Below, piece after piece: positions 1 to 6,983 of a stretch of DNA of 38,938 bases. This DNA is from DTFZ01 sp964510055 (GTDB taxonomy: Bacteria > Bacillota > Clostridia > Christensenellales > SZUA-584): NCBI GenBank assembly GCA_964510055.1, contig CAZDZY010000016.1, forward strand, positions 1-38,938, read 5' to 3'. Both the position numbers and the translations under genes were made by a program. A model generated the notes under the pieces. It was not told the origin of the DNA. It saw only the letters and a program-made list of their open reading frames with translations, and ran no database searches. Position 1 is the first letter of the stretch; each line of letters begins with the position of its first letter.

Positions 1-244
1 CAATATGTTTTTGCTGTTTTGTTGACGTTGGCAGGCGCAGTGGATCAATAGTCCTGTGCGGAGATATCCCCCCGATATCCCTCCAACGTGCCGATTTCCC
101 TGCCAAGTAGCAGGGATTCTGTGAGACTGTATTTATCGGGTTTTTCGCTGGATAATGGCCGGAAAGCCTTATTTTACGGGCTATTTCTAGGGTTGTAGGT
201 TCCAATTGCATCCCTCCGGTTCCTGTAGATTCCGAACATACTCG
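1..244. other. Element-end arm sequence, left copy (no gene)
   Basis: I see no convincing gene here. From about 62 to 244 the sequence aligns, with small indels, to 29211-29389, the stretch before the second tRNA fragment. Matching blocks include GATATCCCCCCGATATCC versus TATATCCCTCCAATATCC, CTGTGAGA versus CTGTGAAA, and CCTTATTTTACGGGC...TTGTAGGTTCC versus CCTTATTATATCTGC...ATGCAGGTTCC. Distances to the tRNA fragment are nearly equal (183 and 179 bp). I read both as the right-hand arm of related integrated elements. The homology is seen in the sequence; its role as integrase arm DNA is inferred. Confidence 0.5.
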
Positions 245-303
245 AAAACTCAAAATCCATTGGTAGCAATACCGTGTCGGTTCGAGTCCGACCACCGGCA
301 CCA
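245..303 (+). repeat. tRNA-Leu(CAA) 3'-half fragment, attachment site (left copy)
   Basis: This is a partial tRNA: anticodon loop CTCAAAA (249-255, anticodon CAA), 3' anticodon strand TCCAT, a variable arm GGTA-GCAA-TACC, a perfect T arm (GTCGG, TTCGAGT, CCGAC, 276-292), acceptor strand CACCGGC, discriminator A and encoded CCA. The 5' half (acceptor GCCGGTG, D arm, pairing anticodon strand) is absent, because the upstream bases GAAAA cannot pair with TCCAT. It is therefore not a working tRNA gene. It matches 29390-29448 at 57 of 59 bases, the two mismatches being in the variable arm. A repeat of this extent, anticodon loop to 3' end, is a usual tyrosine-recombinase target. Confidence 0.88.
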
Positions 304-315
304 TTTTCAGCTTAG

Positions 316-348
316 TTTGACATCAGGTTTAGCATCAGGCTTGACATC
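316..348. repeat. Short tandem 12-bp repeats beside the left attachment site
   Basis: Two and three-quarter imperfect 12-base units lie 13 bases after the tRNA CCA: TTTGACATCAGG (316-327), TTTAGCATCAGG (328-339) and CTTGACATC (340-348). Short direct repeats at this distance from a core site are typical of integrase arm-binding sites, so this may be the left arm of the island. The same pattern does not follow the right tRNA fragment, where a terminator is found instead. Confidence 0.4.
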
Positions 349-393
349 TTAGTATCAGCAGCGGAAAGACATCAAGTGAAACAGTTTCAGGAG

Positions 394-422
394 AAGCTGC
401 CGGAGTAACCCGGTAGCTTTTT
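394..422 (+). terminator. Hairpin with T tract after the left tRNA fragment
   Basis: Stem AAGCTGCCGG (394-403) pairs with CCGGTAGCTT (410-419), with one G-T pair and loop AGTAAC, followed by a T run to 422. It works in the plus direction. It also lies 3' of the short minus-strand gene ending at 459, but on that strand no T run follows. Confidence 0.6.
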
Positions 423-458
423 CCTATATCCTGATGCTTAATCATCCGGGGATACACT

Positions 459-605
459 CTACCGTTCCGCCATATAACGCTTCCCGTGGATGTTCTTTAT
501 CGCTCCAATCGCTTTACCCGAAGGCAGACAAAACGCTGCCTGAGCAATCCTGTACAGCCCGAAAGCTAACATTGCTGCAATTATTATAAAGAGTAATAAC
601 ATCAT
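459..605 (-). CDS. Small membrane-anchored protein, 48 aa, unknown function
   Basis: The frame begins MMLLLFIIIAAMLAFGLY and ends ...GKRYMAER. One N-terminal hydrophobic helix (about residues 2-18) is followed by a basic tail. Its ATG overlaps the stop of the next upstream gene as ATGA (602-605), so it is probably translationally coupled to that gene. I do not recognise the family. It is the last gene before the left tRNA fragment and could be a remnant of the mobility region of an element. The coupling and membrane helix argue that it is real; its size argues for caution. Confidence 0.5.
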   Translation of the reverse strand: MMLLLFIIIAAMLAFGLYRIAQAAFCLPSGKAIGAIKNIHGKRYMAER

Positions 606-802
606 TTCTTTTTACCACCTTCCGCCGGACGATACAACCGGGCAACCCAAATTGCGGTCGCAAGTATTACGGCCAGTATGACTGCCAGCATAATCTTGCC
701 TGCCGTTGTTCCAGTCAGCATAGCGAACCAATCCGGCACCATGGCTCCCATAAGCGGAATCGAGCCAAGCACTATGAGTACTGTTACAATATAGTCACCC
801 AT
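602..802 (-). CDS. Small two-helix membrane protein, 66 aa, unknown function
   Basis: Two hydrophobic segments (about residues 5-20 and 33-54) are separated by a short loop (PDWFAMLTGTTAGK), with a basic C-terminus (RLYRPAEGGKKK). The topology is a hairpin in the membrane, like many holin-sized or secretion-accessory proteins, but no diagnostic motif lets me name it. The ribosome binding site is weak (GAAAGCA). The stop overlaps the start of the 48-aa gene by four bases. Both are separated from the metabolic genes by about 250 bp and may belong to element backbone rather than to the catabolic cargo. Confidence 0.55.
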   Translation of the reverse strand: MGDYIVTVLIVLGSIPLMGAMVPDWFAMLTGTTAGKIMLAVILAVILATAIWVARLYRPAEGGKKK

Positions 803-1051
803 TTGCTTTCAAATCGCCGTATACGTTTCCATCTGTATTCGTCTCATTTCGCCGAGTCTGCTCACTATGCCGGATAACGCAAAACGCAGCTGCCTGTTCC
901 TCTGGCACTACATCAGTATATCACATCAGTCTCTCCAGTAACGGTTATCGACCTTGTGCTGCATTTGCCGCAATGCTTTAACTACATCCGAGACCACAAA
1001 CTGCGTTTACGTATAAAACTGCCTGAATACAACAGCATGATTAACAATGAA
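803..1051 (-). other. Intergenic region with short coding-like fragments
   Basis: No full gene is visible. In one minus-strand frame there is an open stretch (809-907) ending ...SRLGEMRRIQMETYTAI, with a possible GTG start at 865. The same frame just upstream ends ...MQHKVDNRYWRD at 926-928. They read like protein tails rather than random DNA and could be remnants of a decayed small-gene cluster leading into the 66-aa gene. No good start codon or ribosome binding site supports either one. Confidence 0.25.
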
Positions 1052-2299
1052 TTAGGCAGTAACCGGTAACGTTGATCCTCCGTAAGGCATGACAATCACA
1101 TCTGCCCTATTCCCCATCTTTGTTATTGCCTTATCAACAGCCTCCTGTACAGAGTTAAACGGCGTAAACGACATGGAGCGTACGAAATCCCCTTCCATGC
1201 CCGACACAAGATATACGTCGGCTTTCATCTGCACCATACCGATAGCGGCGGCTTTGTGCCCGCCCAGCTCGAACTTTTCCTGTATCTTTCTCACCAGGTC
1301 TTCGGGGCCCTCCGATTCCCTCATCCAGCGCTCGAATACCTTTTCTCCCAACCCTTCGGCGCATTCCGCAACGAGTATTATTACTCCGCCATCTTTTACA
1401 GCGTTTTTAGCATTATCGAGCGCCTTCTGTGCCTGATAAAGATTTATGTCCTTAGGAAAACCGCCCGGCGACACTATCACTATATCCGCTTTTTTCTCTA
1501 TCTTTATCTTATACAGACTGTCGAGGAACGCACATCCTTCCCTGTGCGCCATAATATAATGCCCGGCAACGGCTTTTATGATCTGCTTCTTCTCGTCGAG
1601 TACCACGTTTACTATAAAATCTACATCGACGAAATTTGCAACTTCATCGATATCAGCCCTTACCCTGTTGCCCTTAATTGCTCCGGCGCACGCAGTCTCC
1701 TCGACCATCTTCGAATGGTTTGCCTGTATCGCCTGCGCGGTGGATACCCCCGGCATTATAGCTTTCGCTCCTCCCGAGTACCCTGCAAAGTAATGGTACT
1801 CGATGTTGCCCATGCATATTATGCGGTCAGCCTTAGCTACTTCTTCGAATATGTCCACAGGGGTGCCAAGCGAGGTCGTTCCTATGCGAACGACTTTCTT
1901 CTGGTCGGAATCTACACATCTTATCCTCTTATATAGCTCTTCACCGATAAGGTATTTCTTTTCTTCCTCGGTATGTGCGCGGTGATTTCCCAGTGCGAAG
2001 ACCACCGTAATATCCTTGTCTTCCACTCCGCCCATGTTAAGCTCAGAGAGCACCTCCGGCATAACGACTTTTGATGGCATCGGCCTTGTTATATCGCTCG
2101 TTATTATGCAGACCTTTTCGCCTTTTTTTACAATATCCTTAAGCCTGCCGCTGCCGATGGGGTTCTCGATCGCCCTCTTTACTTCTTCCGCTCCTGTCAG
2201 TTCAGCCTTTACTTCGTTAGGGGCCAATACCGTTATCAGGTTTTTGTCCGGAACGTTTACTTTTACTTTTCCTTTCCCGTATCCAAGTTCTATATCCAT
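1052..2299 (-). CDS. larA: LarA-family nickel-pincer racemase (lactate or other 2-hydroxyacid)
   Basis: The protein has 415 aa from the start chosen at 2299, which has GAGGTA seven bases upstream; an in-frame ATG 17 codons earlier has no better site. The LarA hallmarks are present: ALGNHR (His106), NIEYHYFAGYSGGAK with His169 and Lys179, and NHSK (His195). These match the spacing of His108, His174, Lys184 and His200 of the Lactobacillus enzyme, where the Lys carries the nickel-pincer nucleotide. The family racemises or epimerises 2-hydroxyacids, and members differ in substrate. The cofactor genes larB, larC and larE are not in the window. As malic enzyme lies just upstream, malate is as plausible a substrate as lactate. 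A 231-bp gap with repeats separates the two genes. Confidence 0.85.
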   Translation of the reverse strand: MDIELGYGKGKVKVNVPDKNLITVLAPNEVKAELTGAEEVKRAIENPIGSGRLKDIVKKGEKVCIITSDITRPMPSKVVMPEVLSELNMGGVEDKDITVVFALGNHRAHTEEEKKYLIGEELYKRIRCVDSDQKKVVRIGTTSLGTPVDIFEEVAKADRIICMGNIEYHYFAGYSGGAKAIMPGVSTAQAIQANHSKMVEETACAGAIKGNRVRADIDEVANFVDVDFIVNVVLDEKKQIIKAVAGHYIMAHREGCAFLDSLYKIKIEKKADIVIVSPGGFPKDINLYQAQKALDNAKNAVKDGGVIILVAECAEGLGEKVFERWMRESEGPEDLVRKIQEKFELGGHKAAAIGMVQMKADVYLVSGMEGDFVRSMSFTPFNSVQEAVDKAITKMGNRADVIVMPYGGSTLPVTA

Positions 2300-2356
2300 A
2301 AAATACCTCAAAATAATAGATTGCCGCCCCGAAAATTTCGGAATGGACAAGTAAAT

Positions 2357-2377
2357 TGAGCCGGTAAAACCGGCTCA
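2357..2377. repeat. 21-base perfect hairpin, copy 1
   Basis: Stem TGAGCCGGT, loop AAA, stem ACCGGCTCA. An identical copy lies at 2500-2520. Together they flank the longer inverted repeat 2400-2474. There is no T run on the minus strand, so it is a poor intrinsic terminator for the malic enzyme transcript but could act as a processing or stabilising structure. Confidence 0.75.
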
Positions 2378-2399
2378 TCAGCTTGACGAAAACCTTTAT

Positions 2400-2474
2400 G
2401 CCATCCTGAGCCGAAAGTGAAGGATCCCACGATTTACACATTTCCCGTGGGATTTTACGCTTCCTCAGAATGAC
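2400..2474. repeat. Dispersed hairpin repeat (CATCCTGAG...GAAGGATCCCA type), copy 1
   Basis: It begins GCCATCCTGAG, contains GTGAAGGATCCCA and CGTGGGATTTTACGC, and ends CTCAGAATGAC, so the two ends and the two middle blocks are imperfect inverted repeats. A second, longer copy is at 37831-37922. The pattern resembles palindromic intergenic repeats I recall from many bacterial genomes (GTCATCCTGAG...CAGAATGAC). It encodes nothing and probably folds into a long hairpin. Confidence 0.65.
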
Positions 2475-2499
2475 ACTTGGAACTTTATCGGTAGTTTCT

Positions 2500-2520
2500 T
2501 GAGCCGGTAAAACCGGCTCA
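2500..2520. repeat. 21-base perfect hairpin, copy 2
   Basis: Identical to the hairpin at 2357-2377 and ten bases beyond the malic enzyme stop. The two copies in direct orientation, with a dispersed repeat between them, look like a duplicated terminator or an insertion footprint. Confidence 0.75.
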
Positions 2521-2530
2521 TATGTTGTCT

Positions 2531-3706
2531 TTATATCCTCGCTACTCCGCTCTTTCTCGCGGCCTCGGAAACGGCTTTTGCGACCGCGGCTCCAACCCTC
2601 GGGTCGAATGGCGCGGGTATTATATATTCCGGTGAAAGCTTGTCTTCCTCCACGAGCCCTGCGAGAGCATATGCGGCCGCCAGTTTCATCTCGTCGTTTA
2701 TGTCTCTCGCGCGCACGTCGAACGTCCCGCGGAATATGCCCGGGAACCCTAAGACGTTGTTTATCTGGTTCGGGTAGTCGCTGCGCCCGGTCGCTATTAC
2801 TTTAGCTCCGCCCGCCTTCGCTTCTTCAGGGTATATCTCGGGATTCGGGTTCGCGCACGCAAATATGATGGCGTCCTTGTTCATCGTTTTTACCATTTCC
2901 GTAGTTACTGTTCCCGGCGCCGAAACTCCTATTAATACATCCGCTCCTTTCAGAGTGTCGGCAAGAGAACCTTTCCTCTTGTCCTTATTCGTGATGAGCG
3001 CCATCTCCTGCTTTACCGGGTTCATGCCTTCTTTTCTGCCGTCATATATAGCCCCCGTGCGATCGCAGAGCGTGACGTCAATAAAGCCGTCCGAGAGAAG
3101 CAGCTTCGTTATAGATATCGCCGCGGCTCCCGCCCCGCTTATCACTATCCTTACATCCCGCTTCTTTTTACCTGTTACCTTAAGCGCGTTAACTAAACCC
3201 GCGAGCGTTACTACCGCGGTGCCGTGCTGATCATCGTGGAATATGGGTATATCGCATTTCTCCTTGAGTTTCTTCTCTATCTCGAAGCATCGCGGCGCAG
3301 ATATATCCTCGAGATTGACTCCCCCGAAGCTGCCGCTTATGAGGTATACCGTGTTTACTATCTCGTCTACGTCCTTGCTCTTTATGCACAGCGGAAAAGC
3401 GTCTACTCCCCCGAACGCCTTGAACAGCACGCACTTGCCCTCCATGACTGGCATGCCAGCCTCAGGCCCTATGTCTCCGAGCCCGAGTACCGCCGTGCCG
3501 TCGGTGACCACGAGACACATGTTCCATCTGCGCGTCAAATCGTAGCTTTTGTTTACGTCCTTCTGTATTTCGAGGCAGGGCTGCGCCACACCGGGAGTAT
3601 ACGCCAGCGACAGGTCCTCCTTCGTCTTTGCAGGCACTGACGCCGTCACCTCTATCTTTCCCTTCCACTGATAATGAAGCTTCAAGCTTTCTTTTGCATA
3701 GTCCAT
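2531..3706 (-). CDS. NAD(P)-dependent malic enzyme
   Basis: The protein has 391 aa, the usual length of the short bacterial malic enzymes. It decarboxylates malate oxidatively to pyruvate. Visible features are SLAYTPGVA with the catalytic Tyr (36), TDGTAVLGLGDIGP, MEGK with the catalytic Lys (91), metal ligands in NLEDI (133-134) and FHDDQHGTAVV (about 157-166), and the Rossmann motif ISGAGAAAIS. The start at 3706 has GGGAGA at good spacing. It follows pgk by 12 bp, so the two are surely co-transcribed. Cofactor preference cannot be read with confidence. In this operon it would link C4 acids to the pyruvate used by the lipoyl dehydrogenase complex encoded upstream. Confidence 0.92.
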   Translation of the reverse strand: MDYAKESLKLHYQWKGKIEVTASVPAKTKEDLSLAYTPGVAQPCLEIQKDVNKSYDLTRRWNMCLVVTDGTAVLGLGDIGPEAGMPVMEGKCVLFKAFGGVDAFPLCIKSKDVDEIVNTVYLISGSFGGVNLEDISAPRCFEIEKKLKEKCDIPIFHDDQHGTAVVTLAGLVNALKVTGKKKRDVRIVISGAGAAAISITKLLLSDGFIDVTLCDRTGAIYDGRKEGMNPVKQEMALITNKDKRKGSLADTLKGADVLIGVSAPGTVTTEMVKTMNKDAIIFACANPNPEIYPEEAKAGGAKVIATGRSDYPNQINNVLGFPGIFRGTFDVRARDINDEMKLAAAYALAGLVEEDKLSPEYIIPAPFDPRVGAAVAKAVSEAARKSGVARI

Positions 3707-3718
3707 ATATTTCTCCCT

Positions 3719-4963
3719 TTAAAATTTCTTCGCAGCGGATTTGAGCGCCTTAACGACAGGCAGTTCTTCGCCGGACAGGAACCTGACCATAGCTCCGCCG
3801 CCCGTGCATATATAGCCTATTTTGTCCGCAAGCCCGTACTTGTTGGTAGCCGTTATGCTGTCGCCGCCCCCGAGCACCGTATATGCTTTGGTTTCGGCGA
3901 GCGCGTTCCAGACCGCCTTCGTACCGTATTCGGTAAACTCTTTCTCGAACACTCCCATAGGCCCGTTTACAAAAACGGTCTTAGCGTTCAATATTTCCTG
4001 CTTAAATATCTCGGCCGTCTTGTCGCCAATGTCCAGCAGCGGTTCGTTTACCGGCAGGTCCGATATCTTTACAGTCACGCGCTTATCGTTCGCGTATGCG
4101 AGGTCCGCGGGGAGGATTATCTTATCCCCGAAACGATCAAGCAGTCTCTTCGACATCTCTATGAACTCCCCGAGATTATTGCTGTAGATATAGTCAGTAG
4201 AAGGTTTCCCTATATCAACACCGCTTGCGATAAGCATAATGTTTGCCACGAGCCCGCCGGCAAGCACCTTGTCGGCAACTCCTTTGCCGAGTACAGTCTC
4301 CATCATCAAAAAGGCGTCCTGTATCTTCGCTCCGCCCAATACAAATACAAGCGGTTTTTTCGGCTCTTCGAGTATCCCCGCGAGCACTCCATATTCCTTC
4401 TCGAAAAGCCTGCCCATCGCGGACGGCAGAAACTCCTCGAATCCAACCAATGTTGGCTGAGAGCGGTGCGCCGCCGCGAACGCGTCGCATACGTATAGGT
4501 CGGCGAGAGGGTAAAGCTTTTGAACGACGACCGTCTTCGCCTGCTGTTCCGGAGTCAGGTTCAGCTTTGTCTCAAACAGCGTCATCTCCTCTGCCATATA
4601 CCGTACGTTTTCCAGGAGAAGAATCTCTCCCTCATTAAGCCCCCTTATCTTCTCCTGGGCGTACGGCCCGCAAACATCCGGAACAAACTCAATGTTCTTT
4701 CCTATAAGGCGGCTCAGTTCTTTTGTATGGTACTGAAGCGTGTAATAACTCTTATACTCGATATCGCTGCCCTGATGAGCCATCACAACGAGCTTCGCGC
4801 CCTTGTCGGATAGTTCCTTTACTGTCGGAGCGCAGCCTTTTATGCGCGTTATATCCTTCAGCTCGTTCTTCGCCTTATCCACCGGCTCGTTAATATCCAC
4901 ACGAATAAATACGGTCTTGCCCTTCACATTAAAATCATCTATAGTTTTGATGCCGAATTTCAT
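3719..4963 (-). CDS. pgk: Phosphoglycerate kinase, archaeal-type
   Basis: The protein has 414 aa. It makes ATP and 3-phosphoglycerate from 1,3-bisphosphoglycerate. Motifs in order: VFIRVDINEP (bacterial form RVDFNVP), MAHQGS, LLLENVRYMAEE (bacterial form ENTRF), FVLGGAKI, NGPMGVFE, and VLGGGDS near the C-terminus. The substitutions RVDIN and HQG and the ENVR motif point to the archaeal branch. The start lies one base after the GAPDH stop, with only a weak site (GGGGATGAAGTG), so translation is probably coupled. Pairing with a type II GAPDH is the archaeal arrangement and supports transfer of the two genes as a unit. Confidence 0.9.
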   Translation of the reverse strand: MKFGIKTIDDFNVKGKTVFIRVDINEPVDKAKNELKDITRIKGCAPTVKELSDKGAKLVVMAHQGSDIEYKSYYTLQYHTKELSRLIGKNIEFVPDVCGPYAQEKIRGLNEGEILLLENVRYMAEEMTLFETKLNLTPEQQAKTVVVQKLYPLADLYVCDAFAAAHRSQPTLVGFEEFLPSAMGRLFEKEYGVLAGILEEPKKPLVFVLGGAKIQDAFLMMETVLGKGVADKVLAGGLVANIMLIASGVDIGKPSTDYIYSNNLGEFIEMSKRLLDRFGDKIILPADLAYANDKRVTVKISDLPVNEPLLDIGDKTAEIFKQEILNAKTVFVNGPMGVFEKEFTEYGTKAVWNALAETKAYTVLGGGDSITATNKYGLADKIGYICTGGGAMVRFLSGEELPVVKALKSAAKKF

Positions 4964-4964
4964 A

Positions 4965-5981
4965 TCACTTCATCCCCAGATACTTGTTTGTTTCGGCTGT
5001 CCCTTCTTCCCTGGTAAGCTGCATCTTCATGGCCGCGCGTATAGCGTCTATGTTTTCCGGTATGACAACAGACTCCTGAGGTATGTTTATAGCGAACATA
5101 ACGTCATCTCCCGACTTCACTATCGATTCCTCCCAGAGCGCTATCTCGTACATATCCCCTCTTGGGTTTCCGAGATCTCTTGCATACCGGAACATAGACG
5201 CGTTTCCGAGGAAACCGTCTGCAAGCCTTACCGCCATTATCCTCGGATGAGCATTTGCCATCTCCCAAACATCTTTCTTCTCAAGCTTTTTCTTCGGAGT
5301 CGCGATAACCGTAATAATGTGCCCGTGAGTAACCGGAGTGTGTACGAGTATGCCGGTGCACGGTATGTGCGGCATTATAGTCATCAGATCTAGTGCCTGA
5401 TGGCTTGGCGCTTTTTCAAGCTGAAGCGCGTTCGTCAGCCCCCTGTGGTAATCGCCCGGGTCGGCCACGCGGCGTATTATCGTTATGGCAACTTTCTCTA
5501 CGCCGACCGCTCTGTCAAGCATGTCCACCGCGCGTATCAGCCCCGTGGTATTGCAGCTTGTCAGCTTTAAATACTGCTGCCCTACTCCCTTTTCATAATT
5601 GGCATAACCGTGGAAAAACACGTCCGCAACGTCGTTTTTCTCTCCGCCCTGGAACACGGCCTTCTTGTTGTACTTCGCGTATATTTCCTTATTCTTCGCC
5701 CCTACTCCTCCGGGGGAGCTGTCCAGCATTATATCGACTTCCTGCACGAGTTCCTCGAAGCTGCCGGATACGGGTATTCCAGCATCCTCCATCGCCTTGT
5801 TTTCCGGAACTACGTTGAACATTTTATAAGGCATTCCCTTTGCCTTAAGCGCCCTTACCGACAGGGTAGGCGCCACGTCCGCCACTCCCACAAGCTCCAT
5901 ATCTTTCTGAAGCGCCACTCCATCTGCCAGCCTTTGTCCAATAACTCCGTATCCTGCTACGCCTACTTTTACTTTTTTCAT
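4965..5981 (-). CDS. gap: Type II (archaeal-type) phosphorylating glyceraldehyde-3-phosphate dehydrogenase
   Basis: The protein has 338 aa. It starts VKVGVAGYGVIGQRLAD (Rossmann), followed by FQGGEKNDV, the catalytic motif LTSCNTTGL with Cys143, IIRRVADPGDYHRG, and HTPVTHGH. It matches the archaeal class (as in Methanothermus) throughout, and not the ordinary bacterial GAPDH with SCTTNCLAP. It oxidises glyceraldehyde 3-phosphate to 1,3-bisphosphoglycerate with NAD or NADP. The start has GGAGAGG upstream. It follows the transketolase C-terminal subunit by 22 bp and directly precedes pgk. Rare in bacteria by general knowledge; the call itself is secure. Confidence 0.92.
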   Translation of the reverse strand: MKKVKVGVAGYGVIGQRLADGVALQKDMELVGVADVAPTLSVRALKAKGMPYKMFNVVPENKAMEDAGIPVSGSFEELVQEVDIMLDSSPGGVGAKNKEIYAKYNKKAVFQGGEKNDVADVFFHGYANYEKGVGQQYLKLTSCNTTGLIRAVDMLDRAVGVEKVAITIIRRVADPGDYHRGLTNALQLEKAPSHQALDLMTIMPHIPCTGILVHTPVTHGHIITVIATPKKKLEKKDVWEMANAHPRIMAVRLADGFLGNASMFRYARDLGNPRGDMYEIALWEESIVKSGDDVMFAINIPQESVVIPENIDAIRAAMKMQLTREEGTAETNKYLGMK

Positions 5982-6003
5982 ATTAACCCTCTCCTTTGTA
6001 CTC

Positions 6004-6969
6004 TTACATTTGTTTTAAAACGTTTAACGCTTTTTGAACTATATCGTCCGCTGTCATCTTGAATTCCTTCTTAAGATAATCCACGCTTCCGACTTCTCCG
6101 AACCTGTCCCGGCTTCCGATACGCTCCATCGGCACAGGCGCGTTTTCAACAAGGACTTCCGCAACCGCGCTGCCAAGTCCGTTGATAATGTTATGATTTT
6201 CGACTGTGACTATTGCTCCTGTTTCATTCGCGCATTTAATGATGAGTTCAGTGTCAATCGGCTTCCAGGTGAATATATTGACAACACGTGCGCTGATGCC
6301 CTGTTTCTCAAGCATACCGGCCGCTTCGAGCGTGTCGCTTACAAGGAATCCGCTTGTAATAAGAGTCACATCAGATCCGTCTTTTAACGTAACGCCCTTC
6401 CCGATCTCAAACGTACTTCCCGGTTCATATATCATTACCGGCTCTTTTCGCAGCAGCCGAATATAGAACACTCCATACATATCCTTTATCTGCCGCATTA
6501 TATTTTCCAGCATCACTCCGTCCGCCGGCTCGATTATTGTGATTCCAGGAATGCTTCGCATAAGCCCCATATCCTCAAAAGGCATATGGGTTCCGCCGTT
6601 ATATGCAGCGGTTATACCCGGGTCGCTGCCTATTATCCTTATGTTAAGCTTTGCATACGCGGCTGATATGAACACCTGGTCAAAACATCTCCTTGTCGCG
6701 AACGGCCCGAACGTATGAGCGAACGGTATCTTTCCCGTTGCCGACAGCCCCGCCGCGATGCCGATCATGTCGGCTTCCTGCACTCCGCAGTTGAACATCC
6801 TGTCCGGAAATTTCTTCAGAAACGGCGTCATCCCCATCGAATTCATAAGGTCTGCGTCAAGCGCAACGACGCGGCTGTCCTTTTCCGCCATATCCATTAG
6901 AGTGGCGCAGTATACGTCGCGCATCATCCTTGTATCTTTTTTAAATTCCTTCGCTATTTTAACGCTCAT
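6004..6969 (-). CDS. Transketolase, C-terminal subunit (split form)
   Basis: The protein has 321 aa from Met at 6969, chosen because GGAAGG lies seven bases upstream; earlier in-frame starts sit inside that site. It holds the pyrimidine-binding and C-terminal domains: VALDADLMNSMG, FNCGVQEADMIGIAAG with the catalytic Glu, FAHTFGPF, and a transketolase C domain with VTLITSG. Split transketolases are common in archaea and clostridia. It pairs with the N-terminal subunit 14 bp upstream. Transfer of two-carbon units between ketoses and aldoses would feed glyceraldehyde 3-phosphate to the GAPDH encoded next. The donor could be a non-standard sugar. Confidence 0.88.
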   Translation of the reverse strand: MSVKIAKEFKKDTRMMRDVYCATLMDMAEKDSRVVALDADLMNSMGMTPFLKKFPDRMFNCGVQEADMIGIAAGLSATGKIPFAHTFGPFATRRCFDQVFISAAYAKLNIRIIGSDPGITAAYNGGTHMPFEDMGLMRSIPGITIIEPADGVMLENIMRQIKDMYGVFYIRLLRKEPVMIYEPGSTFEIGKGVTLKDGSDVTLITSGFLVSDTLEAAGMLEKQGISARVVNIFTWKPIDTELIIKCANETGAIVTVENHNIINGLGSAVAEVLVENAPVPMERIGSRDRFGEVGSVDYLKKEFKMTADDIVQKALNVLKQM

Positions 6970-6983
6970 ATACATGCCTTCCT

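Noticed and set aside
27..56. GTTGGCAGGCGCAGTGGATC resembles the D-arm part of a tRNA-Leu 5' half
   Set aside because: No acceptor strand GCCGGTG lies before it, it is about 200 bp from the 3' fragment, and it cannot pair with it. Treated as chance similarity.
3674..4498. Long plus-strand open frame opposite pgk (274 codons), and similar plus-strand frames opposite other genes
   Set aside because: They run antisense to well-supported conserved genes, lack family motifs and proper ribosome binding sites, and are explained by codon bias of the real genes.
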